A stretch of DNA of 64,000 nucleotides from an uncultured bacterium (GTDB taxonomy: Bacteria; Actinomycetota; Coriobacteriia; Coriobacteriales; Coriobacteriaceae), in NCBI GenBank assembly GCA_905215385.1, contig CAJMPY010000013.1, positions 17,306 to 81,305 on the forward strand, in the 5' to 3' direction. The notes under the pieces were generated by a model. That model saw only the letters and a program-made list of their open reading frames with translations, did no database searches and was not told the origin of the DNA. Shown here piece by piece: positions 43,767 through 52,151 of the stretch; the stretch's first letter is position 1, and every line of letters begins with the position of its first letter. The translations under genes and the position numbers were made by a program.

Positions 43767-44249
43767 ATGCCGCGAACGCTCTTTATTGATGCCGACGCCT
43801 GCCCGGTCACGCGCGAGTCGATTGACTGCGCGCGGCGGGCGGGCGTCGCCGTTGTTATCGCCGGCAACAGCACGCAAAACCTGGAACGGCACATTCGCCG
43901 CGACGACCCGCGCGATGCCGAGCACGCGCGACGCGGCTTTTGGGTCACGACGCTCGACGTGAGCGTGGGCGCCGACAGCGCCGACTTTGCCATTGTCGAA
44001 CGCCTGCAGGCGGGCGACGTGGTCGTGACGCAGGACATTGGCTTGGCGAGCATGGTGCTCGGGCGCGATGCCGCCGCTATCGGTGTGCGCGGGCGCGTCT
44101 ACGACAAAGCAACCATCGACATGCAGCTGTTTATTCGCCACGAGGAAAAGAAGGTGCGCCGCGCCGGCGGACGCACTCGCGGGCCGGCGGCATTTACCAG
44201 CGAAGACCGCGCCCGCTTTAAACGCAACCTCACCGAGCTGCTGCGCTAA
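43767..44249 (+). CDS. YaiI/YqxD family protein (DUF188)
   Basis: 160 residues. The family begins FIDADACPVTRE and contains the conserved VTQDIGLASMVL; both are present, together with the C-terminal GPAAFTSEDRARF. The acidic residues fit a PIN-like nuclease fold, but no activity is established. The ATG abuts the stop of the upstream DUF308 gene, which supports the start. Followed by a terminator hairpin of the GGTAGATTT family. Confidence 0.9.
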   Translation: MPRTLFIDADACPVTRESIDCARRAGVAVVIAGNSTQNLERHIRRDDPRDAEHARRGFWVTTLDVSVGADSADFAIVERLQAGDVVVTQDIGLASMVLGRDAAAIGVRGRVYDKATIDMQLFIRHEEKKVRRAGGRTRGPAAFTSEDRARFKRNLTELLR

Positions 44250-44253
44250 CCAA

Positions 44254-44291
44254 GGTAGATTTTTGGGACATGTCCGGAAATCTACCTTTTT
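44254..44291 (+). terminator. GGTAGATTT/AAATCTACC terminator
   Basis: Nine-base stem with loop TTGGGACATGTCCGG, then TTTTTG. A related sequence with GTAGATTTTAC and ATCTAC follows at 44331-44382, at the 3' end of the permease gene on the other strand. Confidence 0.75.
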
Positions 44292-44382
44292 GTTTTGGCG
44301 ATTGACGCGCATCCAACGCCCAAGTCATGGCGGTAGATTTTACGGTATACCCCAGTTTTTACGGCCTATCCCAAACATCTAC

Positions 44383-45471
44383 TTAGAGGCCAAAGGCGGA
44401 AAGGATGAGACCCCAGCCCGCGCCGATGACGTACATCATAATCAGGAACACGGCATTTTCGCGGGCGCTGCGGTTGGTGCGGAACAGCACCAGATAACCC
44501 ACGCCGGCGGAAATGAGCGTGCCGGCGAGCATCGGGGCCAGCTGCAGCGCGCCTTCCAGGTACAGTTGCGTGATGACGACGCTGGCCGAGCAGTTGGGGA
44601 TCAGGCCGACGAGTGCCGAGCCCAGGACCGCAAGCGTCTCGTTGCCGCGCAGGAACTGCTCGATTGCGGACTCGCCGAACGTCTCGAGCACGGCAACCAG
44701 AATCAGCGTCACCAGGAAAATGAATACCGATACCTGCACGGTGTGGGAGATGGTGCTGCGGATAATCGACAGGACAGGCGTCCCTTCGTGGGAATGGGAG
44801 TGACCGTGACCATCATGGTGTTCATATTCGCCCTCATGACCGTGATCGTGGCCATGTCCGTGTTCGTGCTCGTCCTCGTCTTCATCACAACCGCAATGGT
44901 CGCGCTCGCACAACTCGTGGATGTGGTCGGCGCTCACGCCCGCCTCGGCCACCTCGTCGATGATGTCACCGCCGCTGTGGTCGTCATGCGCGCAGTTAAC
45001 GTGCGCCGGATTGACAGTGGTCCCCAACACGGTACGACGAATCGCCGCATGCGCGCGGGCGTTGCGACGCAGACCGCGAATGGCGGCATCTACGATAAAG
45101 CCCGTGACCAGTGCGATAAGCGCTTTCGAAGCCAAAAGCATCGCCATAGTCTGCACGGGAACCTGCTCGGCAAGTAGCAGCGGCAGCATCTCGTCGGAGG
45201 TCGAAAGGAACACCGCCACCAACGTGCCCAAGGTCACGACACGGCCGGCGTACAGCGTTGCTGCCATGGCCGAAAATCCGCACTGCGGCACAATGCCCAG
45301 CAGCGAGCCAACCACGGGACCCGCAGCGCCGGCGCGCTTGATAGCGCCGTTGACGCGGTCGCCCGCAACGTGCTCAAGTGTCTCGAGAGCAAGATACGTC
45401 ACCAACAAAAACGGCACCAGCGACAGCGTGTCCTTGCCGGCGTCGAGCAGAATATCAATCAGTAAATCCAT
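44383..45471 (-). CDS. His-rich putative metal (manganese/arsenic) permease
   Basis: 362 residues. Two sets of about four to five membrane segments, each with an LxGxxPxC motif (LLGIVPQCGFSA near residue 60 and LVGLIPNCSASV near 290), the internal repeat of the putative manganese / arsenic efflux permease family. Between them a cytosolic loop (about residues 155-235) carries more than twenty His with Asp/Glu and Cys, likely a metal sensor or store. Which metal is moved cannot be told. The start at 45471 is preceded by AAAGG. Ends at the GGTAGATTT-type hairpin region. Near the metal-efflux operon 3 kb away. Confidence 0.78.
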   Translation of the reverse strand: MDLLIDILLDAGKDTLSLVPFLLVTYLALETLEHVAGDRVNGAIKRAGAAGPVVGSLLGIVPQCGFSAMAATLYAGRVVTLGTLVAVFLSTSDEMLPLLLAEQVPVQTMAMLLASKALIALVTGFIVDAAIRGLRRNARAHAAIRRTVLGTTVNPAHVNCAHDDHSGGDIIDEVAEAGVSADHIHELCERDHCGCDEDEDEHEHGHGHDHGHEGEYEHHDGHGHSHSHEGTPVLSIIRSTISHTVQVSVFIFLVTLILVAVLETFGESAIEQFLRGNETLAVLGSALVGLIPNCSASVVITQLYLEGALQLAPMLAGTLISAGVGYLVLFRTNRSARENAVFLIMMYVIGAGWGLILSAFGL

Positions 45472-45642
45472 GACGGATGGAACCTTTCGTGTCTTTCGGC
45501 AGCATTGTAAAAGTCCTAGCGGTCAACTAGGGTATTGTAGTTGTCCCGGGCGCGGTGCCAATAGTTGCCTATGGTAAACTATCATCTCGCCATAACTCAG
45601 TAACCTCGAGCCGCACAACGCGGCCCGTCCAAGGAGTAGCAT

Positions 45643-46611
45643 ATGAACGTATCGCAAGCACTCGAATACGAGCGCCAGCCGTTTATTCCCATGTTTATCT
45701 ATGGCGACCACGGTGCCATAGAGTCCGAACGCCAGAAGGGCGAAGAGGCCCTCAAGGTGCTCGAGACCGAGTATTTTACTGCCGAGGACGACCCCGGCTT
45801 CGACTTTGCCACCGTGCGCGACCTGGCCGACCGCAACCGCGACCTTTGCGACCAGATTGGGGAGGCACGCCTGCGCTATGTGACGCCCGCGACGCTCTCG
45901 CGCGGCCTGTCCGACGCCGACACCTGCGCCGCCATCGGCAAAATGCAAAAGCGCACCGCCGCGTCCGTTATGCGCGAGATCCGCGGTGACCGCGACGCGC
46001 TCGGCGTGGCCTACGCCCGCAAGCCCATCCAGGGCACCGTGCTCGGTGTCGACATCGAGACCACCGGCCGTGCACCCGAACGCGGTTATATCATCAACGT
46101 CGGCTGGGAGATCATGGAACTCACCAGCGACGCCATCCCGCACGACGCCGAGGCGCACTACTGTGGCCTGCCCGACATCTACCGCGGCGAGGATGTACCG
46201 CTGTCGAATATCCACCACATCACCTGGAACGACATCGACGGCAAAAAGCCGTTCCGCGAGAACAAGGAACTGCAGAAGCAGCTGCTCAAGCTCATGAAGA
46301 AGTACCCGTACATGGCACACAACGCCGCGTTTGAGGACAGCTGGTTCAAGATCCACCTGGACGGCTACGCCGAGGCACGCCGCGCGGGTAAGATCATCGT
46401 CATCGACTCGCGCCAGATCTGCCGCAGCCTGGACGCCGACGTGCGCTCGCTCCCCCGCGAGTCCGCCCCCGCCGCGCTCGAGAACTGGGCACGCCGTCGC
46501 GGCACCCTCGCGCCCGACGCCAACGAGCAGCATCTGGGTCTGGACGACACCGACCTCATGCTCCGCACGGTACAGGCCGAGTTCAACCTCAAGAACCTAT
46601 TCGCGAAATAG
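45643..46611 (+). CDS. DEDD-type 3'-5' exonuclease
   Basis: 322 residues. The C-terminal two thirds form a DnaQ-like exonuclease: D137-x-E139 in VDIETTGRAP, HNAAFEDSW with the third acidic residue, and HLGLDDTDLM with the final H-x4-D, so all catalytic residues are present. The N-terminal 125 residues are helical and unlike known domains. It may trim DNA or RNA; a link to repair is plausible but not shown. AAGGAG precedes the ATG. A hairpin without T run (GCGGCC...GGCCGC) follows at 46645-46680. Confidence 0.86.
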   Translation: MNVSQALEYERQPFIPMFIYGDHGAIESERQKGEEALKVLETEYFTAEDDPGFDFATVRDLADRNRDLCDQIGEARLRYVTPATLSRGLSDADTCAAIGKMQKRTAASVMREIRGDRDALGVAYARKPIQGTVLGVDIETTGRAPERGYIINVGWEIMELTSDAIPHDAEAHYCGLPDIYRGEDVPLSNIHHITWNDIDGKKPFRENKELQKQLLKLMKKYPYMAHNAAFEDSWFKIHLDGYAEARRAGKIIVIDSRQICRSLDADVRSLPRESAPAALENWARRRGTLAPDANEQHLGLDDTDLMLRTVQAEFNLKNLFAK

Positions 46612-46960
46612 CAACGCCTGCGACAAACACTGCTTGCTCACGAGCGGCCTCGCAGCGGGAAACACCGCAGCGGGGCCGCCCTACGTTCCACAGATAGATC
46701 TGCCATCACAAATTCTGAACCCTCATTTTGAACGATTTCGGCCAATTCCCGACACGTAATTCGTTGTCGGATGGCGATGCATCGATATCAAATGTGCAGC
46801 AATTGAGTTTTTATATGCTATAGCTAAGCTGCGATAACATTGATTTTAGGCGTGCCAACCCATAATTGCGTCAAGCTTTTGGACAGCATTTGGTTAGGCC
46901 CCTAAAACGACTTTCCCACTCAGCGCCATCAACACGGCATTAGCTGACACGATATATACC
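46612..46960. other. Intergenic stretch, AT-rich in its second half
   Basis: Contains a GCGGCC/GGCCGC hairpin at about 46645-46680, then AT-rich sequence leading into the next gene. No ORF with a ribosome site and no recognisable RNA. Confidence 0.4.
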
Positions 46961-48151
46961 ATGAGTATCGTATTGTCACATACCACTGCAAAAGCGATCT
47001 ACCAGGCCGCGCATTCGGCGTCTGCGAAAGACACCGAGCCCTGTAACCCTGCCGCGATTTACGGATCATGTCCCACCGGAACGCTCCTTGACGCAGCCGC
47101 AGAATGGCTCACCAAACACGATGTTTCCCTTGACGCAAATGATTGCCTCGAAGTAATGGTGTTTGATCGCAGGAATGCGCGCTATGCAATGAACTGTCAA
47201 TGCCACGTTTCGTCAAAACGATTCTCGAGCTCACGCTTTATAGAGCTCAAAGATGGCATCTTCATTGTTGGCGTTGAGCTTTGCGCACTTCAGGCCGCCA
47301 CCTATCTCCCTTTTCGCGAACTGGTGGAGTACTACTTTGAATTGTGCGGCGCTTACTCCCTTGGAACCGGCTCTTCCACCTCGTATAACGAGCGTTTCGC
47401 GCTCACCTCGACCGAAAGGTTAAAACAGTTCTTTAATTCCATTACCAGATGCGACGGTCTGGCCCTTGCCCGAAAGGCGATCCAATGTGTGCGCGACGGA
47501 TGCCGGTCTCCTATGGAAACGGCCTTTGTCATGATGCTAACGCTGCCTAAAAGCGAAGGAGGGCTTGGTATTAAGGGAATTGAGACCGATTACGAGGTGC
47601 AGGTCACCGCTGCCGCAAAGAATCTCACGAGACGCAAAAAGTTCTTTATGGATGCGTATCTAAAGAAATCTCGCACAGACATTGAATACAACGGGTTTTA
47701 TCATGACGCGGAAGAAGACCGCGCCATCGATGAGGAGCGCAAGAATGCGCTTGCGTCCATGGGATACGGAATCATCACCGTCAGTCGTTATTCCTTTATG
47801 CATGCCAGCGCTTTCGTTAGGGTCATGGAGGCGATCCAACGGAAAGAGGGCATACGTCCCTCGCGTCTGCCAAAAGACTTTCAAATCATGCAAGAGAACC
47901 TGAGACAGTTTGTGCTCAGAAGGTTTATAGAAGAGAAAAAACGAATTCAGAAGCAGCTTCGCCAGGATTCCGAAGATCGTCAACGAATCGACCTCGAAAA
48001 AGCAACACTCGAAGGTATCACGCTGGATGACCCGACAATAAATGAAGTTCCGGCAATCGATGACATGCAGACTGTCGAATCCGACAGCCCATCATTTGCC
48101 CAAATAAGCAGCCTCGCGCCCGAGGGCAGAATCTTCGGGGCCGGAAGCTAG
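46961..48151 (+). CDS. Predicted PD-(D/E)XK-type (DUF559-like) protein, paralogue 2
   Basis: 396 residues, lower GC than the genes around it. The segment KKSRTDIEYNGFYHD followed by IDEERKNALASMGYGIITVS has the look of DUF559/VSR-type nuclease cores (E-x-[ND]-G-x-x-H, then D-x-x-R...L...GY). The first 190 residues and the SPMETAFVMMLTLP segment line up with the protein at 37702-38751, so both are distant copies of one family. The C-terminus is a charged coiled-coil region (RRFIEEKKRIQKQLRQ) missing in paralogue 1. The start is the first ATG; no good ribosome site is seen. Function unknown; defence or DNA repair is possible. Confidence 0.62.
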   Translation: MSIVLSHTTAKAIYQAAHSASAKDTEPCNPAAIYGSCPTGTLLDAAAEWLTKHDVSLDANDCLEVMVFDRRNARYAMNCQCHVSSKRFSSSRFIELKDGIFIVGVELCALQAATYLPFRELVEYYFELCGAYSLGTGSSTSYNERFALTSTERLKQFFNSITRCDGLALARKAIQCVRDGCRSPMETAFVMMLTLPKSEGGLGIKGIETDYEVQVTAAAKNLTRRKKFFMDAYLKKSRTDIEYNGFYHDAEEDRAIDEERKNALASMGYGIITVSRYSFMHASAFVRVMEAIQRKEGIRPSRLPKDFQIMQENLRQFVLRRFIEEKKRIQKQLRQDSEDRQRIDLEKATLEGITLDDPTINEVPAIDDMQTVESDSPSFAQISSLAPEGRIFGAGS

Positions 48152-48496
48152 ACCGGCTAACAAGGTGGGTACCCTAGCGATGTGCAAAATTGCGAGTATT
48201 CAGCAGGGTCGGCCCTCCAGCACCCACAAGTTAATCCAAATGAGAAACAAAAACGCTATCGAACGGGAACGTTAGGCAACATTTGAGGAAGACCTTGTCT
48301 GTTTACCGCCCTTGGATAACTCTTGAGCAGCTTTATTTGGCCTGGAATAGATTAACGGACCCCCTATAGTTGCAGAATACTCCAATTTTTGCACGGCGCG
48401 GGGGCACCCACCCCGGCATCGGCTATCAAAACCGCTCAGTCCGGAATCTCGTCCACTATTCCCCATCATTTTGTGCGACGAATTACCGGAACGTCA
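48152..48496. other. Intergenic stretch without recognisable content
   Basis: About 345 bases between the predicted nuclease and the ArsR promoter. A short GC-rich stem around 48400-48416 is visible; no gene, RNA or repeat is recognised. Confidence 0.4.
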
Positions 48497-48557
48497 TTGA
48501 CATATGAACATGCGCTCATATAATCGGAAGTAAGTTATATGAGCGCATGTTCATATG
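48497..48557 (+). promoter_or_regulatory. Consensus promoter with double ArsR/SmtB operator
   Basis: TTGACA (48497-48502), 16 bases, TATAAT (48519-48524), both perfect. Two inverted 23-base arms (48501-48523 and 48535-48557) match exactly, each being itself a palindromic ATATGAAC...GCTCATAT site as bound by SmtB/CzrA/CadC repressors. One covers the promoter spacer and -10, the other the first transcribed bases. Confidence 0.85.
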
Positions 48558-48570
48558 AAAGGATATTGCA

Positions 48571-48936
48571 ATGAGCAGCCACGCTGATGAAACAAAGACT
48601 GGCATCGAGGCCACCGAGCCGATCGTCCCCACCACCTGCTCGCCCGAGGACCTTCCCGACGAGGAGCTGTTGTACGACCTGACCGACCTGTTCAAGGTCT
48701 TCAGCGACACCACACGCATCAAGATTCTCTATGCCCTCATGGGCCGCGAGCTCTGCGTGGCCGACATCGCCGAGGCGACCGCAACCTCGCAGTCGGCAGT
48801 ATCGCACCAGCTGCGCACGCTTAAGCAGTCGCACCTGGTCAAGTTCCGCCGCGACGGCCGCAACATTCTCTACTCGCTCGCCGACGATCACGTCTACACC
48901 ATGCTTAACCAGGGCATGAGCCATATCTGCGAATAG
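48571..48936 (+). CDS. ArsR/SmtB family metal-sensing repressor (CadC/CzrA-like)
   Basis: 121 residues. Winged helix protein: DLFKVFSDTTRIKILYAL, ELCVADIAEAT and TSQSAVSHQLRTLK recognition helix. The C-terminal helix DDHVYTMLNQGMSHICE carries D-x-H and H spaced as in the alpha-5 zinc site of CzrA/SmtB, while the N-terminal TTCSPEDLPDEELL has one Cys that could add an alpha-3N type ligand. It should release DNA on binding Zn, Cd or Pb and so derepress the downstream exporter. AAAGGA lies before the ATG and the double operator overlaps its promoter, so it represses itself. Confidence 0.92.
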   Translation: MSSHADETKTGIEATEPIVPTTCSPEDLPDEELLYDLTDLFKVFSDTTRIKILYALMGRELCVADIAEATATSQSAVSHQLRTLKQSHLVKFRRDGRNILYSLADDHVYTMLNQGMSHICE

Positions 48937-48999
48937 CAATCACCCACGGTATCAGCGCGGCCGGCACCCAGACCGCTAACACAGGGAAAGGAACCCACC

Positions 49000-49218
49000 A
49001 TGAAAAAGCAGTTTAAGCTCGACGAGATCGATTGCGCCAACTGCGCGCGCGAGCTTCAGGACGAACTTGCCAAGCTCGAGGGCGTCAAGTCCGTTTCGGT
49101 CAACTTTATGACCCAGAAGCTGACGCTCGAGGCCGACGACGCCAAGTTCGACGAGGTCCTGGACCGCGTCGTTGAGTTCACCGCCGACGCCGAGCCGGAC
49201 TGCGAGATCATTCTCTAA
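49000..49218 (+). CDS. Free-standing heavy-metal-associated (HMA) domain protein
   Basis: 72 residues forming a single ferredoxin-like HMA domain with the metal motif DCANCA (C-x2-C) near residue 13. Likely hands a soft metal ion to the P-type ATPase encoded next, which lacks its own N-terminal HMA domain. AAAGGA precedes the ATG. Lies 63 bases after the repressor gene and 99 before the ATPase, in one operon. Confidence 0.88.
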   Translation: MKKQFKLDEIDCANCARELQDELAKLEGVKSVSVNFMTQKLTLEADDAKFDEVLDRVVEFTADAEPDCEIIL

Positions 49219-49275
49219 CCCGCGCATACGTTGACCTGCGAGGCCGCGCTTGCCGCGGCCTTTGCTCGCGAAATT

Positions 49276-49295
49276 ATATGAGCAAGTGTTCATAC
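49276..49295 (+). promoter_or_regulatory. Third ArsR-type operator before the ATPase gene
   Basis: ATATGAGCAAGTGTTCATAC matches the two upstream operators in its TATGA...TTCATA ends and spacing. It stands 22 bases before the ATPase ATG, so the repressor may also act there, for example by controlling an internal promoter. Confidence 0.6.
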
Positions 49296-49317
49296 ACTCA
49301 AATGGGAGGTTTGAATC

Positions 49318-51270
49318 ATGGCAGCCGCCGATCCCAAAAAGAAAAAGAAGAAGCGCAAGAAGAAAGAGTCCCTTGAGCACAAGCGCAACCGCATCCTGGT
49401 AGCACTGGGCGTTTTTGCCGTTGTTTATGCCCTCGACGAGCTCGGCGCCCTCACTATCGCATTTGGGGAGCCCGGCAACATCTACGCCAGCTTCGCGCTG
49501 TTCCTCGTGCCGTTTTTGATTGCCGGATACGACGTACTGCAAAAGGCATTCAATAACATCCGCCGTGGCAAGGCCTTCGACGAGAGTTTCCTTATGGCAG
49601 TCGCGACCATCGGCGCGTTTGCCATGGTGCTCTTCCCCGATACCGACCCGCACATGGCCGAAGGCGCCGCCGTCATGCTGTTCTACCAGGTCGGCGAGCT
49701 GTTCCAGGCATACGCTGTGGGCAAGAGCCGCAAGTCGATCAGTGCCATGATGGACATCGCGCCCGACTACGCTAACGTCGAGCAAGCCGACGGCACACTC
49801 GAACAGGTCTTTCCCGATGACATCGCCGTCGGCACCGTGATCGTGGTCAAGCCCGGCGAGCGCGTGCCTATCGACGGCGTCATCGTCGAGGGCGAAACCC
49901 AGCTCGACACCGCCGCACTCACGGGCGAGTCGGTCCCCCGCCCGGCCAAGACCGGCGACGATATCATCAGCGGTTGCATCAACATGACGGGCCTCATCCA
50001 CGTGCGCACCACCAAGCCCTTTGGCGAGTCAACCGTCGCGCGTGTTCTGGAGCTCGTGGAGAATGCCAGCGAAAAGAAGGCGCGCACCGAGAACTTCATC
50101 ACGCGCTTTGCCCGCGTCTACACCCCCGCCGTCACTGGCGCTGCCGCGGTGCTCGCGCTTGGCGGCGGCCTGGTGACTGGCGCTTGGTCCGATTGGATCC
50201 TGCGCGGCCTGACCTTCCTGGTCGTCAGCTGCCCGTGCGCCCTCGTGATCAGCGTACCGTTGAGTTTCTTTGGCGGCATCGGCGGCGCGTCCAAGCTGGG
50301 CGTTCTCATCAAGGGCTCCAACTACCTCGAGACGCTCGCCGACGTGGACACCATCGTCTTCGACAAAACGGGCACCCTCACCAACGGCACGTTCTCAGTC
50401 GTCGCGGTGCACCCCGAGGCTGGCTATACCGAGCAGTCGCTGCTCGAAGTCGCAGCCCTTGCTGAGTCGTTCTCCAATCACCCCATCGCGCAGTCCGTGC
50501 GCGACGCCTACCAGGGCGAGGTCGACCCCAAGCGCGTGAGCGACTCCGCCAACGACGCGGGCCACGGCGTGACGGCAACCATCGACGGCAAGCACGTCGT
50601 CGTTGGCAACGCCAAAATGCTCGCCGCGGCCGGCGTTGAAGCACCGGACTGTGAGGTTGTCGGCACGATCCTCCACGTGCTCGTTGACGGCGTGTACGCC
50701 GGCCACATCGTGATTGCAGACACCGTTAAGGCCGATGCGGAGCAAACGATTCGCGACCTGCATGCCGCCGGTATCAACCGCACCGTCATGCTCACGGGCG
50801 ACCGCGAGGAGGTTGCAGCGTCTGTGGCCAAGCAACTCGGTCTCGACGAGTTCCACGCGCAGCTCCTGCCGGGCGACAAGGTCGAGCGTGTCGAGGCATT
50901 GCTGGCGGCCGAGTCGGGTAAAGGTAAGCTCGCCTTTGTGGGCGACGGCATCAACGATGCACCCGTGCTCACCCGTGCTGATGTGGGCATTGCCATGGGC
51001 GCCATGGGGTCCGACGCCGCGATTGAGGCCGCCGACGTGGTGCTCATGGACGACAAGCCGTCCAACATTTCCCGTGCCATCCGAGTGGCGCGCAAGACCA
51101 TGGCGATTGTCTGGCAGAACATCATCTTTGCACTGGGGATTAAGCTGTTGATTCTGGTGCTCGCGGCGCTCGGCATCGCCAATATGTGGCTTGCCGTCTT
51201 TGGCGACGTGGGCGTGGCAATCATCGCCATCCTGAACGCCATGCGCGCGATGGGTGTCAAGAACCTGTAG
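49318..51270 (+). CDS. P1B-type heavy-metal ATPase (ZntA/CadA-like)
   Basis: 650 residues. Exports divalent soft metals (Zn, Cd, Pb) across the cell membrane with ATP. Visible motifs in order: TGES, the transmembrane metal site SCPCALVIS, the phosphorylation site FDKTGTLTNG, SNHPIAQ (the HP locus), and GDGINDAPVL. The CPC motif and ending point to the Zn/Cd/Pb group. The N-terminus has no metal-binding domain but a Lys/Arg run, and the separate HMA protein upstream fills that place. GGGAGG precedes the ATG. Followed by a very large inverted repeat. Confidence 0.93.
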   Translation: MAAADPKKKKKKRKKKESLEHKRNRILVALGVFAVVYALDELGALTIAFGEPGNIYASFALFLVPFLIAGYDVLQKAFNNIRRGKAFDESFLMAVATIGAFAMVLFPDTDPHMAEGAAVMLFYQVGELFQAYAVGKSRKSISAMMDIAPDYANVEQADGTLEQVFPDDIAVGTVIVVKPGERVPIDGVIVEGETQLDTAALTGESVPRPAKTGDDIISGCINMTGLIHVRTTKPFGESTVARVLELVENASEKKARTENFITRFARVYTPAVTGAAAVLALGGGLVTGAWSDWILRGLTFLVVSCPCALVISVPLSFFGGIGGASKLGVLIKGSNYLETLADVDTIVFDKTGTLTNGTFSVVAVHPEAGYTEQSLLEVAALAESFSNHPIAQSVRDAYQGEVDPKRVSDSANDAGHGVTATIDGKHVVVGNAKMLAAAGVEAPDCEVVGTILHVLVDGVYAGHIVIADTVKADAEQTIRDLHAAGINRTVMLTGDREEVAASVAKQLGLDEFHAQLLPGDKVERVEALLAAESGKGKLAFVGDGINDAPVLTRADVGIAMGAMGSDAAIEAADVVLMDDKPSNISRAIRVARKTMAIVWQNIIFALGIKLLILVLAALGIANMWLAVFGDVGVAIIAILNAMRAMGVKNL

Positions 51271-51286
51271 CGCTCGTGGTCCCTCC

Positions 51287-51413
51287 GGCCGGGGCCGGGC
51301 TTGGTTTTGAAAACGTCCTCGCGCATGAGGCCCGTCTTTCCTGCTCCTGCGGAGCAACGGAAAGGCGGGCCTCGCGCTGCGGAGTGTTTTCAAAACCAAG
51401 CCCGGCCCCGGCC
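51287..51413. repeat. 127-bp giant inverted repeat with 28-bp perfect GC-rich arms
   Basis: Arms 51287-51314 and 51386-51413 are exact reverse complements (GGCCGGGG at the outside, TTTTGAAAAC at the inside). Within the loop, GAGGCCCG / CGGGCCTC and CTTTCC...GGAAAG with CTCC-TGC-GGAG pair again, so nearly the whole element can fold into one interrupted rod. Lies 17 bases after the ATPase stop. No T run; no ORF. Confidence 0.85.
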
Positions 51414-51549
51414 TGCATTGACACAGCTGGCGGTTCTTGGGCATCGCTTGCTGGCGGGGTTCCTTTGCTGAAATGGACTTGGCCGAAAGGGCCGCTGGTC
51501 CCGGTCGCTGGTTCGCGCTTTGCGTGAACTCCGCGCTACTGTGGGTCAG

Positions 51550-51939
51550 TTAGGCTTCTGTTTTTGGACCCGCTACATCTTCCCGCCTCAGCATCGACCT
51601 TAGCTTCTCGAAACTCTCCTCGCTCAGGCAGTGCTCCATGTGACAGCCCTCTTGCGAGGCAACCTCGGGCGTTACGCCTGCGTCCTCTAGCAGACCTACA
51701 AAAAAGCAGTGGCGCTCCCACATTTGACGGGCAACCTCAAGACCGCGTCCCGTCAGATGCACGTCGCGTTTGCCCATTTCGACATAGCCGTTGCTTTCCA
51801 GCGTCGCCATGGCCTTGGAAACGCTCGCCTTGGTTACGCCGAGGTACTCCGCAACGTCGATCGAGCGCACGGTGCCCTGACGTTCCGACAGAACGTAGAT
51901 CGATTCGAGATAGTCTTCTCCGGATTCACGCAGGGCCAT
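51550..51939 (-). CDS. DtxR/MntR family metal-dependent regulator
   Basis: 129 residues, the short form of the family without the SH3-like domain. N-terminal GEDYLESIYVL carries the Asp and Glu of the metal site, the winged helix is SIDVAEYLGVTKASVSKAMATL, and the second-half CHMEHCLSEES has the E-H ligands. Probably senses Mn or Fe and represses uptake or activates efflux. AAAGGCGG lies upstream of the ATG at 51939. An inverted repeat (ACTTTTGC ... GCAAAAGT, 51979-52009) in its promoter region could be its operator. Stands alone next to the metal-efflux operon. Confidence 0.88.
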   Translation of the reverse strand: MALRESGEDYLESIYVLSERQGTVRSIDVAEYLGVTKASVSKAMATLESNGYVEMGKRDVHLTGRGLEVARQMWERHCFFVGLLEDAGVTPEVASQEGCHMEHCLSEESFEKLRSMLRREDVAGPKTEA

Positions 51940-51978
51940 GGGCCGCCTTTCGCGATGGCTTCTAGTTAGCCTTTGGAT

Positions 51979-52009
51979 ACTTTTGCTTGATTTACTTTAC
52001 CGCAAAAGT
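51979..52009. promoter_or_regulatory. Candidate operator upstream of the MntR/DtxR-type gene
   Basis: ACTTTTGC and GCAAAAGT are exact inverted copies separated by 15 bases, in an AT-rich stretch 40 bases before the start codon. Spacing is not that of a standard MntR box, so the assignment is tentative. Confidence 0.3.
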
Positions 52010-52077
52010 TGCCTATGTCTTACTACGTTGTCTAAAAAGTTAACCGTGTTTCACAAAACGCACGGGACGAAAACAAA

Positions 52078-52142
52078 GCGGGGACACGCCCCGCAAGGAG
52101 TGCCCCCGACTGCCGGCGCAAAAGGAACGTCCCCAAGTGCCG
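52078..52142. repeat. Composite intergenic repeat, partial copy 2
   Basis: Holds a GGGGACAC...GGAGTGCCCCC hairpin and then CTGCCGGCGC-AAAAGGAACGTCCCC-AAGTG, the second half of the long hairpin module seen in full at 11790-11920 and 60312-60436. The first half of that module is missing here. Confidence 0.6.
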
Positions 52143-52151
52143 AATCCGTAG

